Positions 1 through 11,655 of a DNA stretch of 64,000 bases are shown one piece after another (the stretch's first letter is position 1; every line of letters starts with the position of its first letter). The position numbers and the translations under genes are program-made. Below the pieces are notes generated by a model that had not been told where the DNA came from, made no database searches, and saw only the letters and a program-made list of their open reading frames with translations. The DNA comes from Xestospongia bergquistia (Eukaryota > Porifera > Demospongiae > Haplosclerida > Petrosiidae), in NCBI GenBank assembly GCA_963965975.1, contig OZ014425.1:3609501-3673500 (forward strand), read 5' to 3'.

Positions 1-144
1 TAGAAAGAAGTTTACTTCAGGAGAAGGTATAGATGCTGATGGTATTGCTGTAGATGCTGATTGTATTGCTGTAATTACTTAATAATTTCAGCTGACACTC
101 CCTTTTCTTTTGTAGCAAAAGGAGCTGCTCTCCAGGAGGATACA

Positions 145-2077
145 ATGGAAAGATTATTTTGTGATCACCCCTATAATTATGATCTCGTTGTTATTGGAGG
201 AGAAGCAGGAGGACTGCTAAGATATATAAACAACTCATACAATCATATTTTAAATTGTATACATGTTAAAGAATTGACAAACTGTGTACAGAGTTTGTTA
301 TTTTGACATGGAATTTTAATTATCTTAATAGATAGGAAATATGTATCAATAAAGGAACAACCATTTTTCAATTATTATATTAGCAATGCATCCATTCTAC
401 TAACAGTGCATCCATTCCTATAGAAAATTGCTTAAAATAAAAGGCACTAAACTCCTTTGTTTTGACTATGTTAAACCTTGCCTAGTTGGTACCACATCGG
501 AGTGATACCTGCATTAATGTAGGATATATTCCTAAGAAACTGATGTATTAAGCGTCATTGCTTGGTATGTACCAAATTACCAATATAGGTACAATATTTA
601 ATTGTCTTTTAATATAGGACAACAACTGAATGATGCCAGACATTATAAATGGACATTTTCAAAAGAAAGTACTACCTCTGTTTGTCCATTTTAATTAAAA
701 ATTGCATCCATTTCTACAAATTTATTAACAGTGTTCCTTCTTCTATTACTGAGTCACACGTGGACTCATATGGTAGAGGCTATACAGAACACTTATTGTT
801 CTAAACTTTGTAACAAAGGAGACTAAGGAGTTAAATATATCAATGGACTAGCCAAGTTCTTTGATCCTCATACTTTGCTGGTAATACTAATATTGTGCTG
901 TTTTATAGTAGTAGTAGTGTAGTATACTGATTCACTAGGCATAGAATATTTAATCACTGGTGCACGAATAGTAGATTGTACTGCTATCATTCTCTCTCTC
1001 TCTCTTTTTGCTAGGTGGACAACTTAAGAGGATTTGATCAAGTGGGGATTGAATTTATTGGAATTCTGTTTAATGTAACTCATAGCAAATGGCTGAGAAG
1101 ATATATTAAAAACAAAGTCAACATTATTCATAAAACTGTTTCTATTAGGGTAATACTGTTGCTATAGTAACAATCTAATTAATTTGTGAACTTTTCAGAT
1201 TGAGTTAATATCTTAGGGAGCTCCTCGATTACTTCAAGTTCATTACAAAAACTTTGAATCTGGTAAAGAAGGACATGCTGACTTTAATACAGTAAGACAT
1301 TTTGTATAAATAATGATGTCATTATGATATCATAGGTATTATTTGCTATTGGCCAATATGCAAATACTAAAAGCCTATGATTGGAAAGGCCGGAATAACA
1401 GTTGTAAAGTAACATCTATTTGTAACAACACCTTAAGGTCAATTATCTTTCTATAGAAATGGTTATATTCCTACAGTCTATGAACAGACTAACATTTCAC
1501 AAATCTATGCTATTGGAGACGTACAATAAGGAAAACTTAAGCTGATCCCATTGACCATCAAAGCAGGTCAATGTCTGACAAGACACTTGTTTACATTTGA
1601 CAAAGTTAATTGTGACTAGTTTACACCACTTGAATATGGATTAGTTGATAAAGATACAAGATAAAGGTAAATAAATGGTCAATGGTTACTAGTGATGTTT
1701 ACAGTTCGTTAATTTTATTCTATTGTTGGTATTTTTATATGTAGGTATATCATGTTTACTTTAAACTAATGGAATTTACTATGGCTGCTTGCAATAATGA
1801 CTGTTACATAAAATTAATTGTTAACAAAGCTGACAGTGTAAGAGAGAGAGATTGAATCTTCTATCGTTCAGGATAGAGTGGTAGGATTCCATGATATAAG
1901 TCCAAATGCTAGAGAGATGATCACACAGAGTTATGCAGTAGCTATATAATTGGGTGCTATGAATCTCATTTTGATAGTATCATTGGTATTCATCCAATGC
2001 GTTTTGAGAACTTCACTACAATTTCTGTTACTAAGAGCTCAAACAAAGACTCTTCAGCTGATGGTTGCTGAGGTTAA
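145..2077 (+). pseudogene. Thioredoxin reductase relic, copy 1 (selenoprotein type)
   Basis: This is a decayed gene for the NADPH-dependent FAD disulfide reductase that reduces thioredoxin. The FAD-binding start (YNYDLVVIGGEAGG, about 175-215) is recognisable, with G-to-E damage in the GxGxxG loop. A remnant of the DYVKP-LGT / CIPKKLM active-site exon follows near 465-545, and fragments of the EQTNI-IYAIGD and FTPLEYG regions lie near 1470-1680. The last exon ends Gly-Cys-TGA-Gly-TAA at 2063-2077, the Gly-Cys-Sec-Gly end of animal TrxR. Many stops and frameshifts, lost exons and a broken Cys motif rule out a working enzyme. I found no convincing SECIS element downstream, but I could not fold the RNA. 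It is convergent with VWA gene A. Confidence 0.8.
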
Positions 2078-2484
2078 GCATCCTCTGGTTAGGCTAATGC
2101 AGGACCAATATTTGTAAGTAACAGTATAAAAAATATTAATTAAAAATTGTCCTTTTTTTAGATTTCCTTGTCCTCCTTGTTGCTATCAGAGAGTGCAAAA
2201 TACTATGTAGGGATATCTGATTAGTTGATAGGATAGTCACATGACTGTCATGTGATAGAGTACCTCTCAATCACTTTAGGTAGTATTGATACAATGCTAA
2301 TTATTGTTCCCACACCTTAAGGGTTAAAAACATGATATATTCTAAATATTACAGTATAATATTTTAAAGACTTCAATGACTGTAAAATATCATTCCAAAA
2401 ATAGCACAAAATCATTTAGGGGGCAAAGTAAAATAAACACACACTGGTTATAATATGAGAACATACTACAGTTGTATATCTACT

Positions 2485-5046
2485 TCATTTCAGATTCTGA
2501 CTAGCTATTTGTTTGAGCGAGTCTACAGTTGAAGGTAGTGGTTGACTTTGTAGCCAGAACTCAGCTTTCATAGCAACCAGTTCCCACTCATCATGATGAC
2601 TAGTAAACTGTTTCTCCAAAAATGCTAATGCTAGTAAGGTAGCCCACATCACTTCTGTACATCCAGCAGGACAAGTACTCTTTAATTCAACGAGGGTACA
2701 ACCAATCAATGAGGCTAGACTTTGGTCTAGAGTCCAGAATCCCTCAGCTGACTGAAGAGCTACCAACTGAGAAAGGGTGGAGCTACCAGTAGCAGACTGT
2801 GATGAATGTAATGAGGTAGAAAGCGTAGGCATATCTTCGTCATCCATTTCATCAGCCATGATTGAAGATTCACAAGAAACGCTCATGAATGCAAATCCAG
2901 GAGCTGAGTTCTTTTTTCTTTTCCCCTTTGTTTGCAAAGCACTCAATGATCTTTCATCATTCAATTCAGCACTCGACAACATTTCACCTCTAACAGCTCC
3001 TTTTGGAAGAGCTATATTTCTACTTCTGGGTGCTGCAAACTTAAACTTTGCACGAACTCCACTTCCTCCAAACCCTCCACCCCTAAATCCCCCACTTGGT
3101 CTTCCTTGTACTTCAATAGCTGTTAGATCCCATGTCTTAATAGCTCCCTCTATTGGTTTGTCTTGATCTTCATCTACTGCTACATAAGCAGTAAGAGATG
3201 ACACGACACTAGACTCCACACTCATTTTAATAATGGCTGCTTTCTTCTCTGCTTTATCCTCCCAATCTTTAATTAAACTCTTAGCTGCTAACTGGTGGAC
3301 AATTGGTAAAGATGACAGAGGACCTTCATCACTACCAACTTCAAACTCAATATGATGTTCTATATCACTACCCAATACTTTGCCTTTAAGTATAACTGAA
3401 CAATGTCCACTCAAACTAGTACCACCTCCCTTTAATATCCCATATAGAACCAATTTGTCTCCGTTAAATATTGGAGGGATCTTACTGGGAGCCTGGAGGA
3501 CTCTAACTCCAGCTGGTACAGAGAATGTCAGCTCTACATCTGTCACTGAAGGTTGAAGAGCTTTTTTAAGACTACTGATGACCTAAATATAATGTACTTG
3601 TTGTTATGTTACTATATCTTTAAATGATACCTTTGATTGCATTCTTTCTCCTTCTTTGATGAATTCAGCACTTCCATTACCAGCCCTGGCCAGACCCTTA
3701 ACTAGAGCACTAGATGCTCCAGACCCTATACCAAATGTGAACACTCTATAATATAAAGGAGCAGACAGTACTGGTTAGATCTTCAATGAATAAGAAATAT
3801 TTTACCTAGCAACATGAGAGTTCTTCTTTGTCTCATCAATACATGCTTGAGTGTTACTAACAGATCCATCTGTCAGTACAAATACTTGACGTGGTAGTCC
3901 TGGTAACAACTTCTGACCAAAGACAAAATTAAGAGGTTGGAGTAATTCTGTACCACCAAGATTAGCTTGCATTGTTTGAGCTAGTTTCATAGATTTGTCT
4001 AGGTTGGTCTGGTTGTAAGGAACACTCTTTGGAAAGAGGTGTTCATAACGTGATCCAAATCCAATAATATTAAAGTAACAACCAGGAGGAATGCTCTTTA
4101 GGAAGAGAACTAAAGTTTCCTTAGCACTGTTAATATATGCTCCTGACATACTGCCACTTCGATCAACTACAAACACAAATTCACATGCTGCTTGTAAACT
4201 GGTAAATTTTGGAAAGAAATCCAACATGACAGCTGGATTACTAAGTAGCTCGTTAGTCCCTTCACGTCCGTTCTCCACTGTAGCATGAGGTGTGTGTGGC
4301 TCATTGTAATTAATCAAGACAACAAGATCTTTATCTAGAGGAGCTTGTTCCTTCAATGTAACTTCTATCAACCCTCCTTTGTCTGTTGTATTGATACCAT
4401 GAGTAGGTGAGGTGACAGAGGAGATACCCGTGGGATTTGTAATCTTCAAAGAGAAGCTAGACACAGCTGGAGCATGTCCCTTTTCCACTTGAGTCCCTTC
4501 GCTCGATATGGGAGCAAGAGGATCTACCGAGCCTTGAGGAGTATAACGAGGTTTTAAGACAGTAGGGAGAGAGAAACGAACTGCCTCTTCTTCCACTGGA
4601 AGCTCTCCTGCTAACTTGAGCAATAGCTGGGCCTCTCCTTTTGGAGGTAAATTACCCAATGCTAAACTAAATATATCTCCTGTCTTCTCTTCTCCAAGAG
4701 CTGCAGTCAGTCCAGAAGCAATAGCATCATCATAAGTAGCACGAGCTTGTTCTTTCTCTTGTACCTATAAAGATTGTATCATATGACAGTCACATGACCA
4801 ACTAATGTAACATACCACTCCATGAATAGTTCTTCCATCAATTTTAGCCTCCAGTCCTACAACAGCCATACCTTCATCTACTGGGAACCTGAACATGACC
4901 TCCAGAGGATCATCAGAGGGGTTCCGATAACTCAAGGTGGTATCTAGTCCAACCACATATCCTTTGATATCTCCAGAGACTGCTACACTCTCCAAAGGAA
5001 CAGTACCTCCTCTACCCTGGATAACTAGACCATATTGAGACGACAT
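2485..5046 (-). CDS. VIT-VWA domain protein, gene A (VWA5A/PARP4-tail type)
   Basis: Four exons (5046-4816, 4764-3806, 3745-3631, 3582-2485) give an intact 800-codon frame. Residues 1 to about 150 form a VIT domain (inter-alpha-trypsin inhibitor type, beta-rich). About 271-435 form a von Willebrand A domain with a complete metal-binding MIDAS (D278-x-S280-x-S282, T349, D376), so metal-dependent ligand binding is expected. The last ~100 residues (LQSAEGFWTLDQSLASLIG onward) resemble the C-terminal region of VWA5A and of PARP4, where it binds the major vault protein; that link is from recalled family similarity. Between them lies a Gly/Phe-rich then basic linker of the GGFRGGGFGG type. No signal peptide or membrane helix is seen, so it is probably intracellular. 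Its upstream spacer still carries the shared divergent-promoter sequence, but the partner gene is gone. Confidence 0.88.
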
Positions 5047-5250
5047 GATTGTGTTTGTTATCTGCTGCTGCTGTGTTTATATTCTCTAGGTAAGACACAA
5101 TGACTCAGCATATTAATATTAAATAAATTAATTAAAGTGTCAGTTTATATGGTAAGTACTAAGGTTCGAGAATAAGCTGGGATTCTATTTTTAGACATTA
5201 CGTAATCTAGATCTAATAAATTTTCTATAAAAGATAGTTCTTATTTTATG
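5047..5250. promoter_or_regulatory. Promoter spacer of VWA gene A (former bidirectional promoter)
   Basis: This spacer matches the ones between gene pairs B/C and E/F. It contains ATGACTCAGC (5100-5109), an AP-1/NF-E2-like core, and the palindrome ATTACGTAAT (5197-5206), a PAR-bZIP/C-EBP-like site. Both motifs occur in all three spacers. The similarity stops at 'cttattttat' near 5240, exactly where a divergent partner's leader would be, and tail-module sequence follows. Transcription-factor identities are inferred from motif shape only. Confidence 0.55.
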
Positions 5251-6420
5251 TCATTGGAAGACCACCAGAGCCTCACAATCTCTTCAACCATCATCCATAT
5301 CTCTGAGGACATTCAATACATCAATGGAGCACTGTGTGAATGTCCTCTTTCAATCTCTTCATGAGAGTACCATCATTCCTCCATACAGACCACACCAGTA
5401 TCCTAGATAGCTCTTTGGGGCTGAGTGTCTTTATCATCAAAGTTGTCTCTCCATTCTTAATAAGAAGGACTGTGACAATGAGATTGATAAGGGATTTTGG
5501 TATTTTGACAAAGTAAGTATGTCACCATTTGTAGATAAACCAACCACTGCAATGCTACTGGACTCATATGATGATATGATAGTGGTAAAGAGGAAGAGGT
5601 ATGTTTCTATGTCTCCAAAAATGCTTAATCTTATTATGGATCAATTTATAGGAGAATCAACTCAGGGTGAAGAGTCTGTTGATGTTCGGAGAATTGGAGA
5701 ATGGGATCATGTTGACAAGATTTGGCAAGAGCATTGCTTGACCTTTGTGGTCTCTCTGTAGCTAAAAATGAAACCAGAGAGATCAAACATCTCTATGATG
5801 AGCTCCTTGACTTTAACAAAAAACAATGTCATATGAAGCAATGGGAAAGAGAATACAGGACTGCTTTGCTCAAAATCAAGATGTCTCAATCAGAACATAT
5901 TAGTATTACAGCCATGAAGAGGTAGATATTCAATGGTTTTCAATCATTCATTGTAAATTAATTCAGGTTTTTTCTGTCTACTAGGTCACCAAGCAGACTG
6001 GTTGAGACCATTTGTACTTATTTATGTGAAAAAATGACTCAACAAAGGAGGGCAACCATCAACTGTCATATATGTCTTAGTGGGAATTAGTTTAGCAGAG
6101 TACAATGGGATAAGTGTGAGATCATCAATAGTCAGGACTTGTTGGAGGGTACAAGCCTTGTGTTCTTTTCCATCACCAAAACCATATTGATAAGGTGGTA
6201 CAAAAATAATGTAAAGAGGGATGAGATAAAAATGTCAATTTAAAGTACCCTCTTCAAATTTAGGTTCATCAACATCTCTCCTTCAGCACATCTCCATACT
6301 ACACCTTTCCCTCCTACTGATGACCACTCCCTTCCCTGAGCCACCAGATATCATGTTTGATGTGTTGCTTGTACTACAATAGAATTTGATGTTGTGAATG
6401 AATTAACTAACTACCCTCTC
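5251..6420 (+). pseudogene. Decayed tail module, copy 1 (unrecognised)
   Basis: This stretch is about as similar to 15820-16930 and 25590-26940 as ordinary diverged duplicates. Broken reading frames remain (5519-5761, for example KPTTAMLLDSYDDMIVVKRK, and 5722-5925). The other copies keep parts of the same protein, such as HQYPGELFGVKYVY and DEIDKGFGYFD-like runs, each interrupted by stops. I do not recognise the family. The module lies between a VWA locus and the next TrxR relic, and a pyrimidine-rich run with 'ttttgtagcaaaaggagct' occurs both at its right end (6450-6475) and before TrxR copy 1 (100-125), so module and TrxR were joined before the duplications. Confidence 0.5.
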
Positions 6421-6629
6421 TATTATATTGAGCTACTTCAACCTGACACTCCCTTTTCTTTTGTAGCAAAAGGAGCTACTATATAAAACGCTGTTGCTGA
6501 AATCAGCAGTCAATTGATAGTACCTAATGTCTTTACCTAATAGTAGTACCTCATAGTACCTAATGACAACATTTTGGAGGATGTGATGCTATTGTCACTT
6601 CATTCACTAGAGGTATACTGGCTAGTTTT

Positions 6630-8288
6630 ATTGTGGAGGAAAGATTATTTTGTGAACCACTCCTATGATTATGATCTCATTGTTATTGAAGGAGGATCAG
6701 GAGGACTGCCATGTGCCAAGATATATAATATATAAATAACTCATACAAGCATATTTTAAATTTTATACTTGTTAAAAGAACTGAGTTTGTTAGAATTTTA
6801 ATTTATCTTAATAAGTAGGAAATCTGTATCAATAAAGGAACATCCATTTTCAATATATTATGTTAGCTATGCATCCATTCTATAATCTGTAGATACATTC
6901 TACTGACAGTTCATCCATTTCTATAGGAAGCTGCTGAAATAGAATGCACTGAACTCCTTTGTTTAGACTATGTTAAACCTTGCCCACTTGGTACCTACCA
7001 CATGGGAGTTAGGAGGTACCTCCGTTAATGTAGGATGTATTTTAAGAAATTGATGCATCAAGCCTCATTGCTTGGTATATATCAATATAGGTACAATATT
7101 TAATTATATCTTTTATGTAGGACAATAACTCAATGATGCTATACGTTATGGATGGACATTTTAAAAAAAAAGATACTACCTCTGTTTGTCCATTTTATTT
7201 AAAAATTGTATCCATTTCTACAAATTTATTAATAGTGTTCCTTCTTCTATTACTGAGTCACACTACCCAAGTTCTTTGATCCTCATATTTGCTGGTAATA
7301 CTAATATTGTGCTGTATTATAGTTGTGTAATATACTTGTATATTCTATAGTATGTTGATTCGTATATTGTGTAGTATGTTGATTCACAAGGCAAAGAATA
7401 TTTAACCACTGGTGCACAAATAGTAGTTGCTGTTGGTGTGTTATCATTGCAGATTGTCCTACTGTCATTTTCTCTCTCTCTCTCTCTGCCAGGTGGATGA
7501 CCTCTTTATCCTGACATACCTGGCACTAAAGAATATGATATTACAAGTGGTGATATATTTTCAATGACCACACCCCTCGGAAGACGTTAGTAGTGTGTGC
7601 ATCATATGTGGCATTAGAGTGTGCAAGATTCCTTAGTTTTGATACTTGTTGTATTTTATGATCTAGTCTCTTATGATGATTTGATCAAGTGAGGATTGCA
7701 ATTCTGTTTAATGTCATAGCAAATGCCTGATATTATTGGAGTGGTTATATTAAAAAATAAAGTCAAATTTATTCATAAAACTGTTCCTACTAGGGTAATA
7801 CTGTTGCTATAGTAACCATCTAATTAATTTATGAACATTATAGGTTTGACTTAATATCTGAGGGACCTCATTGATTACTTCAAGGTCATTACAAAAACTT
7901 AGAATCTGGCGAAGAAGGACATGCTGACTTTAATGCAGTCGTTTTGTACAAATAATGATCTCATTATGACATCATAGGTATTATTTGCTATCGGCCAGTA
8001 CCAAGATACTAAAAACTGCAATTGGAAAAGCACAGAGTAACAGTTCCAAGTAACATCTATTTTGTAACAACACTTTAAGGTCAATTATCTTTCTATAGAA
8101 AAAATGTTATATTCCTACAGTCTATGAACAGACTAATATTTCACATATCTATGCTATTGGAGACGTACAATAAGGAATACTTAAGAGAAATCATTGGTAT
8201 TCATCCAACATGTTCTGAGAATTTCACTACTCTCTCTGTTACCAAGAGCTTAAATAAAGACTCTTCAGCTGATGGTTGCTGAGGTTAA
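6630..8288 (+). pseudogene. Thioredoxin reductase relic, copy 2
   Basis: Same decayed gene as copy 1. Recognisable pieces are the FAD-binding start (YDYDLIVIEGGSGGL-like, near 6670), the DIPGTKEYDITSGD and ASYVALECA stretches (near 7515-7620), the EQTNI region (near 8130) and the last exon ending Gly-Cys-TGA-Gly-TAA at 8274-8288. Relative to copy 1 it has an internal deletion that joins 'gacgtacaataaggaatacttaag' to the exon encoding IIGIHPTCSENF, losing roughly 430 bp. It also has stops (for example after CLNV-type exon 1 sequence). It is convergent with VWA gene B and begins tandem unit 1. Confidence 0.78.
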
Positions 8289-8682
8289 GCATCCTCTGGT
8301 TAGGCTAATGGAGGACCAACATTTGCAAGTAACAGTACAAAAATATTAATTAAAACTGTCCTCTTTTAGATTCCCTTGTCCTCCTTGCTGCTATCAGAAG
8401 GTGCAAAATACTATGTGGGGATAGGATAGTCACATGACTGTCATGTGATAAAGTACCTCTCAATCACTTTAAGTGAAGAGGTAGTCTTGATACAATGCTA
8501 AGTATTGTGTCCACACCTTAATTGTTAAAAAAATTTAACTATTTCTAAATATTTATTATGGTATATTATTTTAAAGAATTCAGTGATTATAAAACATCAG
8601 TAATTTTGATTCCAAATTTATCCTATGATTTAGGAGCAAAGTAAAATAAAAATAAACACACTGATTATGGCACAAGAACATA

Positions 8683-11457
8683 CTACAGTTCCGTATCCAG
8701 ATTCTGACTAGCTATTTGTTTGAGTGAGTCTACAGTTGAAGGTAGTGGCTGACTTTGTAGCCAGAACTCAGCTTTCATAGCAACCAGTTCCCACTCATCA
8801 TGATGACTAGTAAACTGTTTCTCCAGAAATGATAATGCTAGTAAGGTAGCCCACATCACTTCTGTACATCCAGCAGGACAAGCACCCTTTAACTCAACGA
8901 GGGTACAACCAATCAATGAGGCTAGACTTTGGTCTAAAGTCCAGAATCCTTCAGCTGATTGAAGAGCTACCAACTGAGAAAGGGTGGAGCTACCAGCAGC
9001 AGACTGTGGTGAATGTAATGAGGTAGAAAGCGTAGGTGAAAACTCCATATCTTCATCAGCCATGACTGAAGATATCTCACAAGCAGCTACACTATCACTC
9101 ATGAGTTTAAATCCAGAGGATGTCAAGCCTGCTGACTTCTTTTTACTTTTCCCCTTTAATTGAAAAGCACTCAATGATCTTTCCCCACCCACAGCTCCCC
9201 CTAGAGGAACTAAATTATAACTTCTGGATGGTTCACACCTTCTCTTAACTTTTCTTCCTGGAGCACCACTTGGTGGAGGAGGTGGAGCATCTCTTGGTGA
9301 AGGGCTAAAATAATTAATTGGAGGATGTGATAATGATAGTAGGTCCACATGCCTAGTTCGTGACATGGGTTCACCAAGAGAACCCATAGAAACAGTCCCA
9401 AGACTAAGATAAGCTGTTCTATTAAATGCTTGTTGAAATCCTAATCCACCATAAGACACACCTATAAAAAAAAGACTCAAAACATGACACTCATTTAAGT
9501 AGTTAAGTGAATACTAACCAGTCTCAATAGCTGTTAGATCCCATGTCTTAATAGCTCCCTCTATTGGTTTGTCTTGATCTTCATCTACTGCTACATAAGC
9601 AGTAAGAGATGACACGACACTAGACTCCACACTCATTTTAATAATGGCTGCTTTCTTCTCTGCTTTATCCTCCCAATCTTTAATTAAACTCTTAGCTGCT
9701 AACTGGTGGACAATTGGTAAAGATGACAGAGGACCTTCATCACTACCAACTTCAAACTCAATATGATGTTCTATATCACTACCCAATACTTTGCCTTTAA
9801 GTGTAACTGAGCAATGTCCACTCAAACTAGTACCACCTCCCTTTAATATCCCATATAAAACCAACTTGTCTCCGTTAAATATTGGAGGGATCTTACTGGG
9901 AGCCTGGAGGACGCTAACTCCAGCTGGTACAGAGAATGTCAGCTCTACATCTGTCACTGAAGGTTGAAGAGCTTTTTTAAGACTACTGATGACCTAAATA
10001 TAATGTACTTGTTGTTATGTTACTATATCTTTAAATGATACCTTTGATTGCATTCTTTCTCCTTCTTTGATGAATTCAGCACTTCCATTACCAGCCCTGG
10101 CCAGACCCTTAACTAGAGCACTAGATGCTCCAGACCCTATACCAAATGTGAACACTCTATAATATAAAGGGGCAGACAGTACTGGTTAGATATTCATTGA
10201 ATAAGAAATATCTTACCTAGCAACATGAGAGTTCTTCTTTGTCTCATCAATACATGCTTGAGTGTTACTAACAGATCCATCTGTCAGTACAAATACTTGA
10301 CGTGGTATTCCTGGTAACAAATTCTGACCAAACACAAAATTAAGAGGTTGTAGTAATTCTGTACCACCAAGATTAGCTTGCATTGTTTGAGCTAGTTTCA
10401 TAGCTTTGTCTAGGTTGGTCTGGTTGTAAGGAACACTCTTTGGAAAGAGGTGTTCATAACGTGATCCAAATCCAATAATATTAAAGTAACAACCAGGAGG
10501 AATGCTCTTTAGAAAGAGAACTAAAGTTTCCTTAGCACTGTTAATATATGCTCCTGACATACTGCCACTTCGATCAACTACAAACACAAATTCACATGCT
10601 GCTTGTAAACTGGTAAATTTTGGAAAGAAATCCAACATGACAGCTGGATTATTAAGTAGCTCATTAGTCCCTTCACGTCCGTTTTCCACTGTAGCATGAG
10701 GTGTGTGGGGCTCATTGTAATTAATCAAGACAACAAGATCTTTATCTAGAGGAGCTTGTTCCTTCAATGTAACTTCTATCAACCCTCCTTTGTCTGTTGT
10801 ATTGATACCATGAGTAGGTGAGGTGACAGAGGAGATACCCGTGGGATTTGTAATCTTCAAAGAGAAGCTAGACACAGCTGGAGCATGTCCCTTTTCCACT
10901 TGAGTCCCTTCACTCGATATGGGAGCAAGAGGATCTACCGAGCCTTGAGGAGTATAACGAGGTTTTAAGACAGTAGGGAGAGAGAAACGAACTGCCTCTT
11001 CTTCCACTGGAAGCTCTCCTGCTAACTTGAGCAATAGCTGGGCCTCTCCTTTTGGAGGTAAATTACCCAATGCTAAACTAAATATATCTCCTGTCTTCTC
11101 TTCTCCAAGAGCTGCAGTCAGTCCAGAAGCAATAGCATCATCATAAGTAGCACGAGCTTGTTCTTTCTCTTGTACCTATAGAGATTGTATCATATGACAG
11201 TCACATGACCAACTAATGTAACATACCACTCCATGAATAGTTCTTCCATCAATTTTAGCCTCCAGTCCTACAACAGCCATACCTTCATCTACTGGGAACC
11301 TGAACATGACCTCCACAGGATCATCAGAGGGGTTCCGATAACTCAAGGTGGTATCTAGTCCAACCACATATCCTTTGATATCTCCAGAGACTGCTACACT
11401 CTCCAAAGGAACAGTACCTCCTCTACCCTGGATAAGTAGACCATATTGAGATGACAT
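8683..11457 (-). CDS. VIT-VWA domain protein, gene B (proline-rich linker)
   Basis: Five exons (11457-11227, 11175-10217, 10156-10042, 9993-9519, 9461-8683) give an 852-codon open frame. The VIT domain and the VWA domain with intact MIDAS (DRSGSMS, GGTEL, LTDGS) match gene A almost residue for residue. After TAIET an extra ~57-bp intron leads into a different linker: GVSYGGLGFQQAF, then Ser/Pro-rich sequence with PPPPPSGAP, then a basic Ser-rich part that matches gene F instead. The C-terminal domain is the common one. An 11-base loss at the end shifts the stop so the protein ends NLDTEL rather than NLK. It is head-to-head with gene C across 198 bp and probably shares its promoter. Confidence 0.87.
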
Positions 11458-11655
11458 AGCTTACAATAAAATAAGGAGAAGTGATCGATCGTTTATATTA
11501 GATCTAGATTACGTAATGTCTAAAAATAGAATCGCAGTTCATTAGTATTTTACCATAAACTGAGTTGTAGACACTATAATTAATTTATTTAATATTAATA
11601 AGCTGAGTCATTCTGTGCTACCTAAACACAGCAGCAGCAGATAATAAACACAATC
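11458..11655. promoter_or_regulatory. Bidirectional promoter between VWA genes B and C
   Basis: This 198-bp spacer lies between two start codons pointing apart. It contains ATTACGTAAT (11508-11517) and GCTGAGTCAT (11602-11611), the same two motifs as in the gene A and E/F spacers. The end next to gene B reads 'agcttacaataaaataagg' and the end next to gene C carries the (CAG)n-like leader. In the E/F spacer these ends are swapped, so the whole spacer is inverted relative to the tandem unit. Confidence 0.65.

Noticed and set aside
61..306. 81-codon frame at the left edge as a gene
   Set aside because: Its middle part is the TrxR FAD-binding exon, read through intron sequence on both sides.
4091..4288. 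Short frames opposite every VWA gene (65 and 107 codons, repeated in all copies)
   Set aside because: They are antisense shadows of the conserved VWA coding sequence and recur only because the sense sequence is duplicated.
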